A stretch of DNA of 64,000 nt. Origin: Cinnamomum chago. Its lineage: Eukaryota > Streptophyta > Magnoliopsida > Laurales > Lauraceae. The notes under the pieces are model-generated. The model was not told the DNA's origin. It worked only from the letters and a program-made list of their open reading frames with translations, and did not search any database. This document shows positions 59,001 to 64,000 of this stretch, piece after piece. The position numbers were made by a program, and so were the translations under genes. The number at the start of each line of letters is the position of its first letter. Positions within the stretch are counted from its first letter, which is position 1. The stretch spans positions 69,394,001-69,458,000 of the forward strand of contig CP142451.1 of assembly GCA_038049695.1 (NCBI GenBank), in the 5' to 3' direction.

Positions 59001-62000
59001 TAAGAAATACACCTAACGCATTGAAGAACTGAAGACCTGATTTTCTTACAGAAGGTGTTACAAAGAGGTAGCTAATTAGTCCCAAATATTACACATTATT
59101 GTTATAATTTGATAAGATTTTGAGCTTGTTTGTGATTAATTATTTGGTTTTAATTGGAGATTTGCATTTTCTTCCTAAAAACATTCTTAATGTGAATTTG
59201 AAGTTAATTTAGAGAAATTACATCATTCTATGTGCATTGACTAAAGTCCTATGGAAATTCAAACATGATTTCATTAATTGTGAAATTGTTTGAAGGAATT
59301 ATTTTATCTTACAGATGGAATCATATGTGGGACCAAGTCCAAGAGCCAGAGAACCTAGCCAACCCAGGTGATCAAGTCAAGCATAGTCCAAAGCGAAGCA
59401 AGCGGCTAGCCGAAGTAGATGAGAATCAAGTTGATTAAGTGGACCCAATGCAGTTAAATGGTTCAGGTTAATGGGCCTGATCGACAAATTGGACATAACA
59501 AACCCATTAAGAAGTCCCTACCATTCAGTGAAAGAGAAGAGAATTGAAGCCAATTCAAGTGGGCCACATGTACGAATCATGTGGGCCTGTTTTCCTATCA
59601 AGTGGGTCATGAAAGGAGGCTTGATTATCTGATTAGTGGGGTCCACTATGGATAAAATCCAATGGAAATATTCCACATGGGCGTAAATTACAAAGAGAAG
59701 AAGTGAGGAGGGGAATTCTTAGAAATCAATGGTAAAAAGCAACTCTACAGAGGTTTCCTATTTTCTCTCCGACACATGACGCCTACACGTCAAGATGGAG
59801 TGCCAAGATTAAAAGCAAAGAAAGGAAGGAAGGAATTAGAAAGTGGATCCTAAAAGTTCTCTCTCAAATCAGTCATCCAGGTCATTTGGGATGTTACCCA
59901 GCCAATCAGAAAGAGAAAGCTTCCTATATTCTCTTAATTTCCAGTCGATCAAGAAGTGTAGTTTCCAAAAGTTGTTAAAACTACAAGTTCTAGACTTTCT
60001 AAAGAGAGTCACTCCTAGCTTATATAAGGAGATCGGCAACCCTAGTTGATTCGGGAAAAAACTCAGTCCAGCTCTCTCCCCCCCCCCCCCCCCCCCCCCC
60101 CCCCGCCCCCCCCCCAACATCCCATCTCTCCCCTTTATCCTCTTTTCTTCTTTTTTTTTTTTTTCAGTTCGTTAATTTTTTTTATTTTGCAATGGAGATG
60201 AAAAAGAATAAGGCTAAGTTTTTATATCTAAGGCGTGAAGGTGAAGCTTTATATCTTTTATTTGATCTATGGATAGATATGATTTAAAATAATATAATTC
60301 TCAATTGGTTTAAGTGAATGGAATGATTTGATTGGTAAGTTGTCTCTATTCTTCAAGTTCCTTTTTTTCCTTAGACATCCTGAGAATAAAGAACAATAAA
60401 AGGATTTAATTGAACGGTTATTTAATGATCAACAACTTGATTGGGAATTCAAGTTTAGATCCCCACCTAGATTAGATTTGACAATCTAATTGTAGAGGGA
60501 GATCTAAGCAGTACATATTTCAAATTATTAGAAGAAATGGATCCAGAATGCCCTAACATTCGTTTGAGTATCGATAAATTCAGTTCTTTGCATTCAGTCT
60601 TTTAATTTAGAACGATTTAATTCAGCAATTTACTGTTTTGACATTTAATTCTCAGTTGTTTTAATTTCAGTTTCATGGTTCTAATTAATTATTCAATTTC
60701 AGAAATCATGGGTTATATGGATTATAATTAGGCTAGTGTTAGATTCTGTTTAGGCTAGAACAATGCATTTCTTCTCTTCCATTCCCTGTGGATTCGACCT
60801 CAAACTCCCGAGATTATTACTTCGCTACAACTCTCTACACTTGAAGTTTCAACTGCAATCTAGAATTGTCACGAATTAATATTATTACAATCTTGAGACT
60901 CCAAATGATTCCATTTGTATGCTTGACTTGATCACCTGGGTTGGCTGGGTTCTCTGGCTCTTGGACTTGGTCCCACATAAAATTCCCTCAGTAAGATAAA
61001 ATAATCCATTCAAACAATTTTAAAATTAATGAAATCATGTTTGAATTTCCAGAGGAGTTTAGTCAATGCACATGAAATGATGAAATTTCCCTAAATTAAC
61101 TACAAATTTACATTATGTTTTTACGAAGAAAAATGCAAATTTCCAATTAAAACCAAATAATTAATCACAGACAAGACCAAAATCCATATGAAATTATGAC
61201 AATAATTTGCAATATTTGGGACTTATCAGTAACTTTCCAATATACTCGCTGAGGTGGGGCATAGTGGATATTTATTCACCAACTTGGACGCGAGTATTGA
61301 AACAAATACAAGGACTGACCTGCAATTTGATTTTATCCAGCACAAAGGCCTTTTTCTTTGTAATTTTAGATTATGAAGAAGTATTGGTGCTTTTGTTAAA
61401 TTATTGAAGTTTTAATAATATATGTATGCTGTCACCCAACATTGTATTGGATGATCATACCTAATTTGCTTTCTATTATAACTTCTCTCTCTTTTACTTG
61501 TTCCCCTTTTTCGTATTTTCATTTTTCCTTTTTCTTTGAAATTTATCAATTTAATCCTAACAACTTTAGCTCTATAATCTTTCTAAAATAGTACTTTCCT
61601 GCACTATTATCTGAATGAAGAACCATAAGGATGAAACCCAAATCCCCTAAATAAGAGAAACAGCTGAAACCGTACAATCTCCTATCAACAACGGGACTTT
61701 GACAATCAGAATAGCACTGAATCACAAACTGGAAAACAACTCATCACTCTGAACTTTCTGATGAAGAGCTAATATTATCCTGAAGATCCAATGCTTTGGA
61801 CATACCATTTCCATATTCAAACGAAAATGGAGAAGCTTTATTTTACTAAGCTTTCTTGGCCAAAAGGTGCGAAGAAATCTTTTTAAAAATTACAAGCATT
61901 ACAGAAGCTGATGATGTGATGATTACATATCAGATGCAGAAAACACTTTGAGACACAATTAGAGAAGCATCTAGATTACAGACACAGATGCAAAATTGCT

Positions 62001-63432
62001 AGCAATAAGAAGATCCGAATAGGGATAATTTCACACAGATCTTGCTGCCTTCATGAGGGATGGAAATGCAGAACAATCTGCTCAAGTTTTTCTTTTTTTT
62101 TTTGCAGTCAGAAGTCCCAAAGTGTTTTGCAGCGAGAGAGCGCCGAAAGGGCTGAGATATGTGAATGTCATGATAGGAAAATGTTCTCCTAGGTGCAAGT
62201 TCAAGTGCAGTTCAGCATTGTGGAGCCCACTTGGATCCACCTTTCATCAGTGCCCTTTCATACTCTTTTCATCTCATGATCCTGATGAAACACTCACCAT
62301 TCGATTGAATCTCAAGAAAATCTACGATTAAGATACCATTAAACTTCTAAGGCTGTTAATTCAAGGGCTATGATATTCTAGCGGGGCTGATTTTTAGGAT
62401 CCCCCTTCCCTTGTCAGGAGACCCTTCCATCTGCCCTCCCATTGACAAACTTGCATCTATGTGGGCCCCACAAGCTGGACTGCTACATGCAGTTTGCTCA
62501 TAGAACATTTCCCTGATATGATACAAGTGGGCTCCACTTACCACCTACCACTCTGATCCCATGAAAAAAAAAATACACTAAAGAGGGATTGAGTGGCTGA
62601 ACTAGATGCCCTCAGCGAGAATAGCCATCCCCATTTTATAGAATAAATTAATATGCTTTTATGCCCCTAATTAGGGTGTTACAATCGCCAATCTAGAATA
62701 CCATATCTTGAGGATACAGGATTTTGGCACACTGAATGTGTAAATAAATGGCATTAATCTTTGTATGATACATTGCATTACTACATTTCACATAGGCTAG
62801 GGCACGGCTCAGGCCTGAGTTGAGACCAGCCCACAGTGGGCTGCATTTGGACAGTGTTATTACTTATTAGGGCCATGGGCTGAGGCTTATTTTCTGAACC
62901 TGATAGTTAAATGGCTTGAGCCTGGACTTTTTTCTGCAACAAGACCCAACTCAAACATATCAAGTTTTGAAATTAGGCTGGTCCAGTGCCAGACCATCAG
63001 GCCCGAGGGAAACATGCAAGTCTAAATATCAGGCCCAATATCTAAACATATTGGGCTCGGACATGCTTCAGCCTGGCCTGACCCAGCCCATGAGTACTAC
63101 TTTCTAGCAAAAATTGCATATGGGACTAATGATAGTGTGATAACATGAACTACGAAAACAGAACACTGACTTAAGAACAAAATATAAAAGACTATCTAGA
63201 AATAAATGATAAGATGAAAGGTCCAATGCATAACTGATACAGTAAGAGTAATGGATGGATAGAGCAAAGTTGGGATAAGAAAAGGTTGAAATGAGGCAAA
63301 TCATTGATATGAATCACAAAAGTGATGATAAAGCAAGAAAATACATTGGTTTACCTGTCGTAGTAATACTGATAAAATTCTACGAGTAGCTTCATGCATT
63401 TCGTTATCACGGGCAATAGCAAAAGAATCAAC
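34899..63432 (-). CDS. AAA+ ATPase family protein, five 3'-terminal exons (5' part outside window)
   Basis: Exons in transcript order: 63355-63432, 40257-40339, 39959-40081, 35158-35218, 34899-35069. All junctions are GT-AG and phases agree (0, 2, 2, 0), giving 171 codons and a TGA at 34899-34901. The peptide starts VDSFAIARDNEMHEATRRIL just after the Walker B region. It contains sensor 1 and the second region of homology (VVIAATNRKQDLDPALI then SRFDSIITFGLP with the arginine finger), the lid/sensor 2 GMSGRDIRDVCQQAERRW, and a polar tail ending KKPMSLA. This is the C-terminal part of one AAA+ module, which would couple ATP hydrolysis to remodelling of proteins. It strongly resembles, from memory, a single-copy plant AAA ATPase of the At4g04180 type; that exact orthology is inference. 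Walker A and B lie in upstream exons beyond 64000. The intron of 23,015 bp between the first two visible exons holds most of the transposons in the right half of the window. All visible exons are intact. Confidence 0.9.
35158..35218 (-). CDS. AAA+ ATPase, penultimate exon (lid/sensor 2)
   Basis: Completes G then MSGRDIRDVCQQAERRWASK; acceptor TTTTTTAG, donor AAG/GTATAA. Confidence 0.92.
35450..35895. mobile_element. Foldback MITE (long hairpin) in the AAA+ gene intron
   Basis: The left arm from ATTGGATACGACGATGGTGG pairs with the right arm ending CATCGTATCCAAT. Complementarity runs through GGACCC, GAATATTGACGGT/ACTGTCAATATTC, GCCCCTGTTCACT and, further in, CTTTGATTCAGTT/AACTGAATCAAAG. Almost the entire element folds back with a loop of about 70 bases. 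No TSD was evident. Confidence 0.8.
36074..36165. repeat. Compound microsatellite (AAT, AGC, AAC)
   Basis: Runs of AAT, CAGCAGCAGCAGCAG, CAACAACAACAACAA and AAT in succession. Confidence 0.92.
36166..37959. other. Intron sequence, mostly unassigned
   Basis: Contains a stretch at about 37070-37250 whose plus-strand translation is open and polar (LMTWKLDVDGPIENEDHVTE...), but no family was recognised. There is also a degenerate GATAC/GCGATAC-rich MITE-like patch near 37720-37840. Otherwise non-coding. Confidence 0.35.
37960..38260 (+). repeat. Dispersed repeat, copy 1 (TGTGGAGCCCACTTGG family)
   Basis: Starts near TATGCAGCCCACCTCTGTGG and proceeds through CCCTTTCACACTCTCATC, CCGTTGGATTGTATCTC and GACGGGACTGATTTTTT. 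A related copy in the same orientation is at about 62170-62470. Confidence 0.6.
38261..39428. other. Intron sequence without recognised features
   Basis: Long T and A runs (38369-38402, 38693-38718), otherwise unassigned. Open frames here are low-complexity or lack any domain. Confidence 0.4.
39424..39428 (+). repeat. TSD of the TRIM (left)
   Basis: GCTTG, identical to 39795-39799. Confidence 0.85.
39429..39794 (+). mobile_element. TRIM (miniature LTR retrotransposon), 366 bp
   Basis: Two 118-bp LTRs (39429-39546 and 39677-39794), both starting TGTTGGGAAGT and ending TGGTTTCTT(A/G)CA. A primer-binding site TGGTTTCAAAGC follows the first LTR (39547-39558) as a variant of the tRNA-Met site. 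A purine tract GAGGGGGAG precedes the second LTR, and a 5-bp TSD GCTTG flanks the element. The 130-base interior has no coding capacity. The TGTTGGGAAGTCC...AAGCTTTTGGGTT start and end style is typical of plant TRIMs. It lies 164 bases downstream (in gene orientation) of the donor site at 39958. Confidence 0.92.
39959..40081 (-). CDS. AAA+ ATPase, exon with arginine finger
   Basis: Encodes (S)RFDSIITFGLPDQQTREK and on to ATVTEG; acceptor GATCCAG, donor GG/GTAAGT. Confidence 0.93.
40257..40339 (-). CDS. AAA+ ATPase, exon with sensor 1
   Basis: Encodes IDGFEQEKR then VVVIAATNRKQDLDPALI; acceptor GTGTGAAG, donor ATTAG/GTATGT. Confidence 0.93.
40943..40986 (+). repeat. Tourist-like MITE remnant inside copia A
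   Basis: TTAGGGCGTGTTTTTTT...GGATGGTGAATTGAAG matches the left end of the MITE at 12521. AAGTGCAACTTGG occurs on both sides (40919-40931 and 40988-41000). Confidence 0.5.
40990..41399 (+). pseudogene. Copia A gag (UBN2) N-terminal part
   Basis: 98 open codons contain the UBN2 core (AMQLG-type start, KKLWDSIEAGYVQKQNNARI, LVGFKQVSPSVADYYYKFRA). A one-base shift near 41230 leads to IFELLRGVNQEFGTV and SLLQGEESRRMVMN, where the hAT MITE is inserted. Removing the MITE and one TSD restores an open frame into AKKDVVPNNFG and a Gly/Arg-rich stretch (42091-42208). Confidence 0.82.
41408..42090. mobile_element. hAT non-autonomous element (683 bp), derivative of the 5.2-kb hAT
   Basis: Ends CAAGGATGAAAATAGTGG and (reverse complement) CATGGATCAAAATAGCGG, flanked by perfect 8-bp duplications GTCATGAA (41400-41407 and 42091-42098). 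The left 280 bases align with 6847-7200 of the large hAT (TATATAAGGTC(C/T)TGTATCG, GTATTCATGTT(T/G)CTTAG, GCTAACTTAGAAA). Both ends have GTAGCGG repeats. No coding capacity. Confidence 0.92.
42091..42208 (+). pseudogene. Copia A gag, segment downstream of the MITE
   Basis: Open Gly/Arg-rich stretch (TRYGGGRGFGHGSNRGRP) that is the continuation of gag before the missing zinc knuckle; truncated at 42208 by the minus-strand copia B. Confidence 0.7.
42209..44095 (-). pseudogene. Copia element B fragment (GAG-pre-integrase to RT), minus strand
   Basis: Pieces in transcript order: GAG-pre-integrase/integrase zinc region (about 43880-43630: FLNFANKHDNVLRCDACQFA, DLIHFDGW), integrase C-terminal part (43361-43128: VALALLFERNVPKLFWSDGV), the Ser/Pro-rich linker (43025-42630: RSGKENVHLIDSI), and RT from about 42600 (WREATVEERKALEKNHTWEL) to PRAWYQS at 42213. 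Many stops and shifts. It has no LTR and is cut at both ends. The right end near 44095 abuts the RNase H part of copia A. Confidence 0.82.
44096..44384 (+). pseudogene. Copia A RNase H segment
   Basis: Translation KILRYLKRIPGQGI..., HMKAIAYTNVDWVASLTNRK and LVSRKSKKHVVTAKSSA match the copia RNase H, with one stop (TAA in the AEYRA block) and a break at about 44385. Confidence 0.8.
45215..45757 (-). pseudogene. Gypsy derivative ORF (end-of-pol-like)
   Basis: 180 codons. The start is unrecognised; a Lys/His-rich block QKRHKKEKHRHKWQYRDGN is followed by the GENDAEP-type tail seen at the end of gypsy pol. May be a chimaera created by internal deletion. Confidence 0.45.
45761..46135 (-). pseudogene. 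Gypsy gag N-terminus
   Basis: Arg-rich start, a coiled-coil-like EIQNLCRQVETLIWRLDQI and an Asp/Glu-rich segment, as in the N-terminus of many plant gypsy gag proteins; truncated before the capsid-like domain. Confidence 0.55.
46255..46387 (+). pseudogene. Copia A C-terminus and polypurine tract
   Basis: EDQLANFLTKVVNKPKLHHG and MGMVNIYAPT match the copia polyprotein end; GAGGTGGGG immediately precedes the 3' LTR. Confidence 0.78.
46657..47370. other. Intron sequence without recognised features
   Basis: A repeat of the LTR-end phrase GGGTTTCAACTAATATAAGTA occurs just after the LTR (about 46675-46695); otherwise A-rich unassigned sequence. Confidence 0.4.
47371..48620 (+). pseudogene. L1-type LINE ORF1 (RRM plus DUF4283-like), decayed
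   Basis: An 87-codon frame (47384-47647) contains an RRM with RNP1-like CFGFVRFRE and the block SLNGCTLGGRRLVIYLARF, as in plant L1 ORF1 proteins. It ends in a stop. Downstream frames give RLGGNKILLSFKSLEEVEQA (48100-48160) and IVWVKCFGVPLHGS (48240-48285), the DUF4283-like ORF1 signature, followed by decayed sequence. A GTGTCCCTGTGATATCC-type MITE patch seems to interrupt it at about 47860-47940. It lies in the large intron, in the opposite orientation to the host gene. Confidence 0.7.
48621..49501. other. Intron sequence without recognised features
   Basis: AT-rich with short A runs. No domain, inverted repeat or LTR signal was recognised. Confidence 0.4.
49502..49506 (+). repeat. TSD of copia C (left)
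   Basis: CCCAG, identical to 54412-54416. Confidence 0.92.
49507..49791 (-). mobile_element. 3' LTR of copia C
   Basis: 285 bp; minus strand TGTAGAAGATAACAGGCC...ATATTATTACA. Confidence 0.95.
49792..53090 (-). pseudogene. Copia C pol (protease, integrase, RT, RNase H), three lesions
   Basis: From 53090 a 506-codon frame gives the protease WFLDSGASNHMT, the GAG-pre-integrase zinc region (VWHKRLGHVN, CETCCLSK), and the integrase core with HSDVWG, RSDSGGEY and NGIAEQKNRH (D, D, E all present). It stops at a TAA at 51570-51572. The same frame continues through RT (WELVPAPDGASVIGSKWIYS, DYEETFAPVAK, MDVKNAFLHGD, VYVDDMIISGND). One frameshift occurs at about 50715-50730, then MKDLGPLTYFLGLEF, a TAG at 50389-50391, and RNase H (LSAYADADWAGCPDSRRST, KSTAEAEYRAM) to the end at about 49780. 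A LITSA duplication (50514-50600) disturbs the RT thumb region. Catalytic residues are otherwise conserved. There is no zinc knuckle before the protease. Confidence 0.93.
53091..54114 (-). other. Gag-less leader of copia C
   Basis: About 1 kb between the primer-binding site and the protease frame with no gag-like ORF. Enriched in CAGCAG/AACAGCAGCA and GATCAGATC words. Confidence 0.8.
54115..54126 (-). promoter_or_regulatory. Primer-binding site of copia C
   Basis: Minus strand TGGTATCAGAGC, directly adjacent to the 5' LTR. Confidence 0.95.
54127..54411 (-). mobile_element. 5' LTR of copia C
   Basis: 285 bp, identical to 49507-49791 as far as I can read. Confidence 0.95.
54417..55166 (-). 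mobile_element. Older related copia: leader remnant plus 5' LTR
   Basis: A 272-bp LTR at 54895-55166 (minus TGTCAATCCAGG...GAATGACA) is followed on the minus strand by primer-binding site TGGTATCAGAGC (54883-54894) and a leader whose GGACGGCTATGATGAAAAC segment matches GGACGGTCTTGATGAAAAC in copia C's leader. Copia C inserted into this leader. The rest of the older element was not found left of 49502. Confidence 0.78.
55167..55306. mobile_element. Short MITE-like inverted repeat (ATATTGGCCGAT ends)
   Basis: GATATTGGCCGATGCGATAC at the left pairs with GTACCATTATCGGCCAATAT at the right, about 85 bases apart. The words resemble the right subterminal region of the hAT at 11955-12035. No TSD assigned. 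Confidence 0.45.
55307..55591. other. Unassigned sequence split by the gypsy solo LTR
   Basis: An open plus-strand stretch of 88 codons (55264-55530) lacks any recognised motif; the sequence continues after 58107. Confidence 0.35.
55592..55596 (+). repeat. TSD of the gypsy solo LTR (left)
   Basis: GAAGG, identical to 58103-58107. Confidence 0.9.
55597..58102 (+). mobile_element. Solo Ty3/gypsy LTR, 2.5 kb
   Basis: Starts TGTAATATCCTGAG and ends GGAATTTGGGTCGTGACA, the TGTAATA...GTGACA style of large plant gypsy LTRs. Perfect TSD GAAGG on both sides and no internal region, so it is a solo LTR. A TATATATAGATAACC promoter-like element is at 55767-55782, with a probable transcription start and CT-rich leader after it. 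Multiple TGGGACCCAC words occur between 56220 and 57060. Confidence 0.92.
58240..59077 (+). pseudogene. Copia element D fragment (RT end and RNase H)
   Basis: 82 open codons (58449-58697) read DPGSYQRLVGKLIYLTTKRP, DISYVAGIFSQFMHAPRNGH and so on. After stops, FVGSNTVSRK and LVVA-SSSEQ match the RNase H YRAM-block region. It is cut at 59077 by a long inverted-repeat element; the polyprotein C-terminus reappears at 61224. Confidence 0.8.
59078..61223. mobile_element. Foldback element with ~308-bp terminal inverted repeats (2.15 kb)
   Basis: Left arm 59078-59385 (AGTCCCAAATATT...CAAGTCAAGCATA) is the inverted complement of 60918-61223 with about nine in ten bases matching by eye. It interrupts copia D. 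The interior (59386-60917) has GTGGGCCACATGT words, a TATATAAGGAGATCGG promoter-like motif (60020-60035), a C run, and TCCCTGTGGATTCGACC at 60784-60800, a phrase typical of some plant LTRs. No transposase frame. No TSD was found (flanks AGCTAATT and TATCAGTA). It could be a MULE-type element with captured sequence or two inverted copies of another element. Confidence 0.72.
60078..60115. repeat. Poly-C tract
   Basis: 37 C in 38 positions with one G at 60105. Confidence 0.95.
61224..61560 (+). pseudogene. Copia D C-terminus, polypurine tract and LTR-like 3' end
   Basis: YTR-GGA/GIVDIYSPTW (61250-61290) parallels MGMVNIYAPT of copia A, and GAGGTGGGGC is a purine tract at 61251-61260. The following 250 bases resemble the LTR of copia A in the parts TTTTTCTTTGTAATTTTAG and GTCACCCAACATTG. 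Diverged. Confidence 0.55.
61561..62169. other. Intron sequence without recognised features
   Basis: No coding or repeat signal identified beyond T and A runs. Confidence 0.4.
62170..62480 (+). repeat. Dispersed repeat, copy 2 (TGTGGAGCCCACTTGG family)
   Basis: Shares GTGGAGCCCACTTGG, CCTTTCATACTCT, CGATTGAATCTCAAGAAA and GGGGCTGATTTTT with 37960-38260, same orientation, both inside introns of the AAA+ gene. Confidence 0.6.
62481..63354. other. Intron sequence adjoining the first visible AAA+ exon
   Basis: A GGCTGAGGC/AGCCTGGCCTGACCCAGCCC patch (62810-63090) with rough inverted symmetry may be an old MITE. Otherwise unassigned. Confidence 0.35.
63355..63432 (-). CDS. AAA+ ATPase, first exon visible in the window
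   Basis: Exactly 26 codons, VDSFAIARDNEMHEATRRIL then SVLLRQ; acceptor CATATTAG, donor CGACAG/GTAAAC. Phase 0 at both ends. Confidence 0.92.
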
Positions 63433-63579
63433 CTAATATGAATTTATAGAGAAAAAAAATGTGAACGAGTAATGATTAGAAGACAGAAGAACAAATACAC
63501 ATAAAAATGAGATGGCTCCATATCAAACACCTGCTTCTATAAAGAAATAATCATCAAATGTGGTATCTTATGGTGCGAC

Positions 63580-64000
63580 CGAGGGACCCTTTGTGAAGTG
63601 ATGGATGCCTGAAGGCATTGCCCTTTCAATGGTCCTAAATCCTGATCTAATTATTTGGAGGCCCATTCCTTTCTCAATTCTTTGGTCTACTTGGAAAGAA
63701 AGGAATGAAAAGATTTTTAAAGGTGCAACAGCATCAACTGAATATCCTATTTCTGCATTTTCCCTTAAAAATAGCTGAGTGAGTGAAAACAAGAAGAGGG
63801 TATGAGAATTTGGACATGGATTCCTTTCCTCATGAATTGGGAAGTGAGCTTGGAATAGGGCTTTGAAGAAGAAAGTTCCAGTTGCTTGGTTCCCTCGTCC
63901 AGTCACGATGTTGAAGTTCATTGTCAATGGGGCAGGTAGAGAAAAGCCCGGCCTAGTATTGGTGGCGTTCTTTGTAATGATAAAAGTGATGTAATTGTAA
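63580..64000 (+). pseudogene. L1-type LINE pol C-terminal relic (RNase H), runs off the window
   Basis: IWRPIPFSILWSTWKERNEK (63650-63710) is the block between zf-RVT and RNase H in plant L1. After shifts, LKFIVNGAGREKPGLVLVAF (63908-63975) is the RNase H start with the first catalytic Asp replaced (VNG for VDG). It lies in the intron upstream of the exon at 63432. Confidence 0.72.

Noticed and set aside
1..64000. tRNA, rRNA, riboswitch, operon or defence-system genes
   Set aside because: None recognised on either strand. All large features are explained by two host genes and transposable elements.

Overview
The window is nuclear DNA from a flowering plant. It is AT-rich, has GT-AG introns, and carries plant Ty1/copia and Ty3/gypsy LTR retrotransposons, L1- and RTE-like LINEs, hAT and Tourist-like DNA transposons and a TRIM. 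The many GGGCCCAC/GTGGGACCCAC words and the very large TE-filled intron would suit a magnoliid or another large-genome angiosperm, but that is an inference and the species cannot be named. There are no prokaryotic features, tRNAs, rRNAs or CRISPR arrays.

Two host genes can be supported. (1) A small plus-strand gene of unknown function at 13359-16702, with four exons and one unresolved splice phase before the last exon. (2) The 3' end of a minus-strand AAA+ ATPase gene. Its five last exons (63355-63432, 40257-40339, 39959-40081, 35158-35218, 34899-35069) splice in frame into sensor 1, the arginine-finger region, sensor 2 and the C-terminus. The 5' exons lie beyond the right edge. Its introns include one of 23.0 kb and one of 4.7 kb.

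Layout, left to right. 0-5 kb: a decayed minus-strand copia gag with leader and 5' LTR, a gypsy LTR fragment and LINE relics, one locally inverted. 5-12 kb: a solo LTR of the same family, then a 5.2-kb hAT element with 8-bp TSDs and a decayed BED/hAT transposase. 12.5-17.7 kb: a Tourist-like MITE, the small gene, an hAT-type MITE and another MITE. 17.7-31.4 kb: a gypsy-like LTR end, then an L1 LINE split by a 10.8-kb copia element (TSD TCTTC), which itself holds an inverted solo LTR of its own family (TSD TATCA). 34.9-63.4 kb: the AAA+ gene. Its 4.7-kb intron holds a foldback MITE and a TRIM (TSD GCTTG). Its 23-kb intron holds a three-layer copia/hAT-MITE/copia/gypsy nest (40.5-46.7), LINE ORF1 (47.4-48.6), a very young but defective copia with identical LTRs (49.5-54.4, TSD CCCAG) inside an older relative, a 2.5-kb gypsy solo LTR (TSD GAAGG), and a copia 3' end split by a 2.1-kb foldback element.

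The window reads as successive transposon waves around two genes rather than a multi-gene functional system. The most unusual signals are a structurally conserved SalI-palindrome hairpin in two diverged LTRs, the gag-less copia with identical LTRs, an hAT element together with its miniature derivative, and the 2.1-kb foldback.
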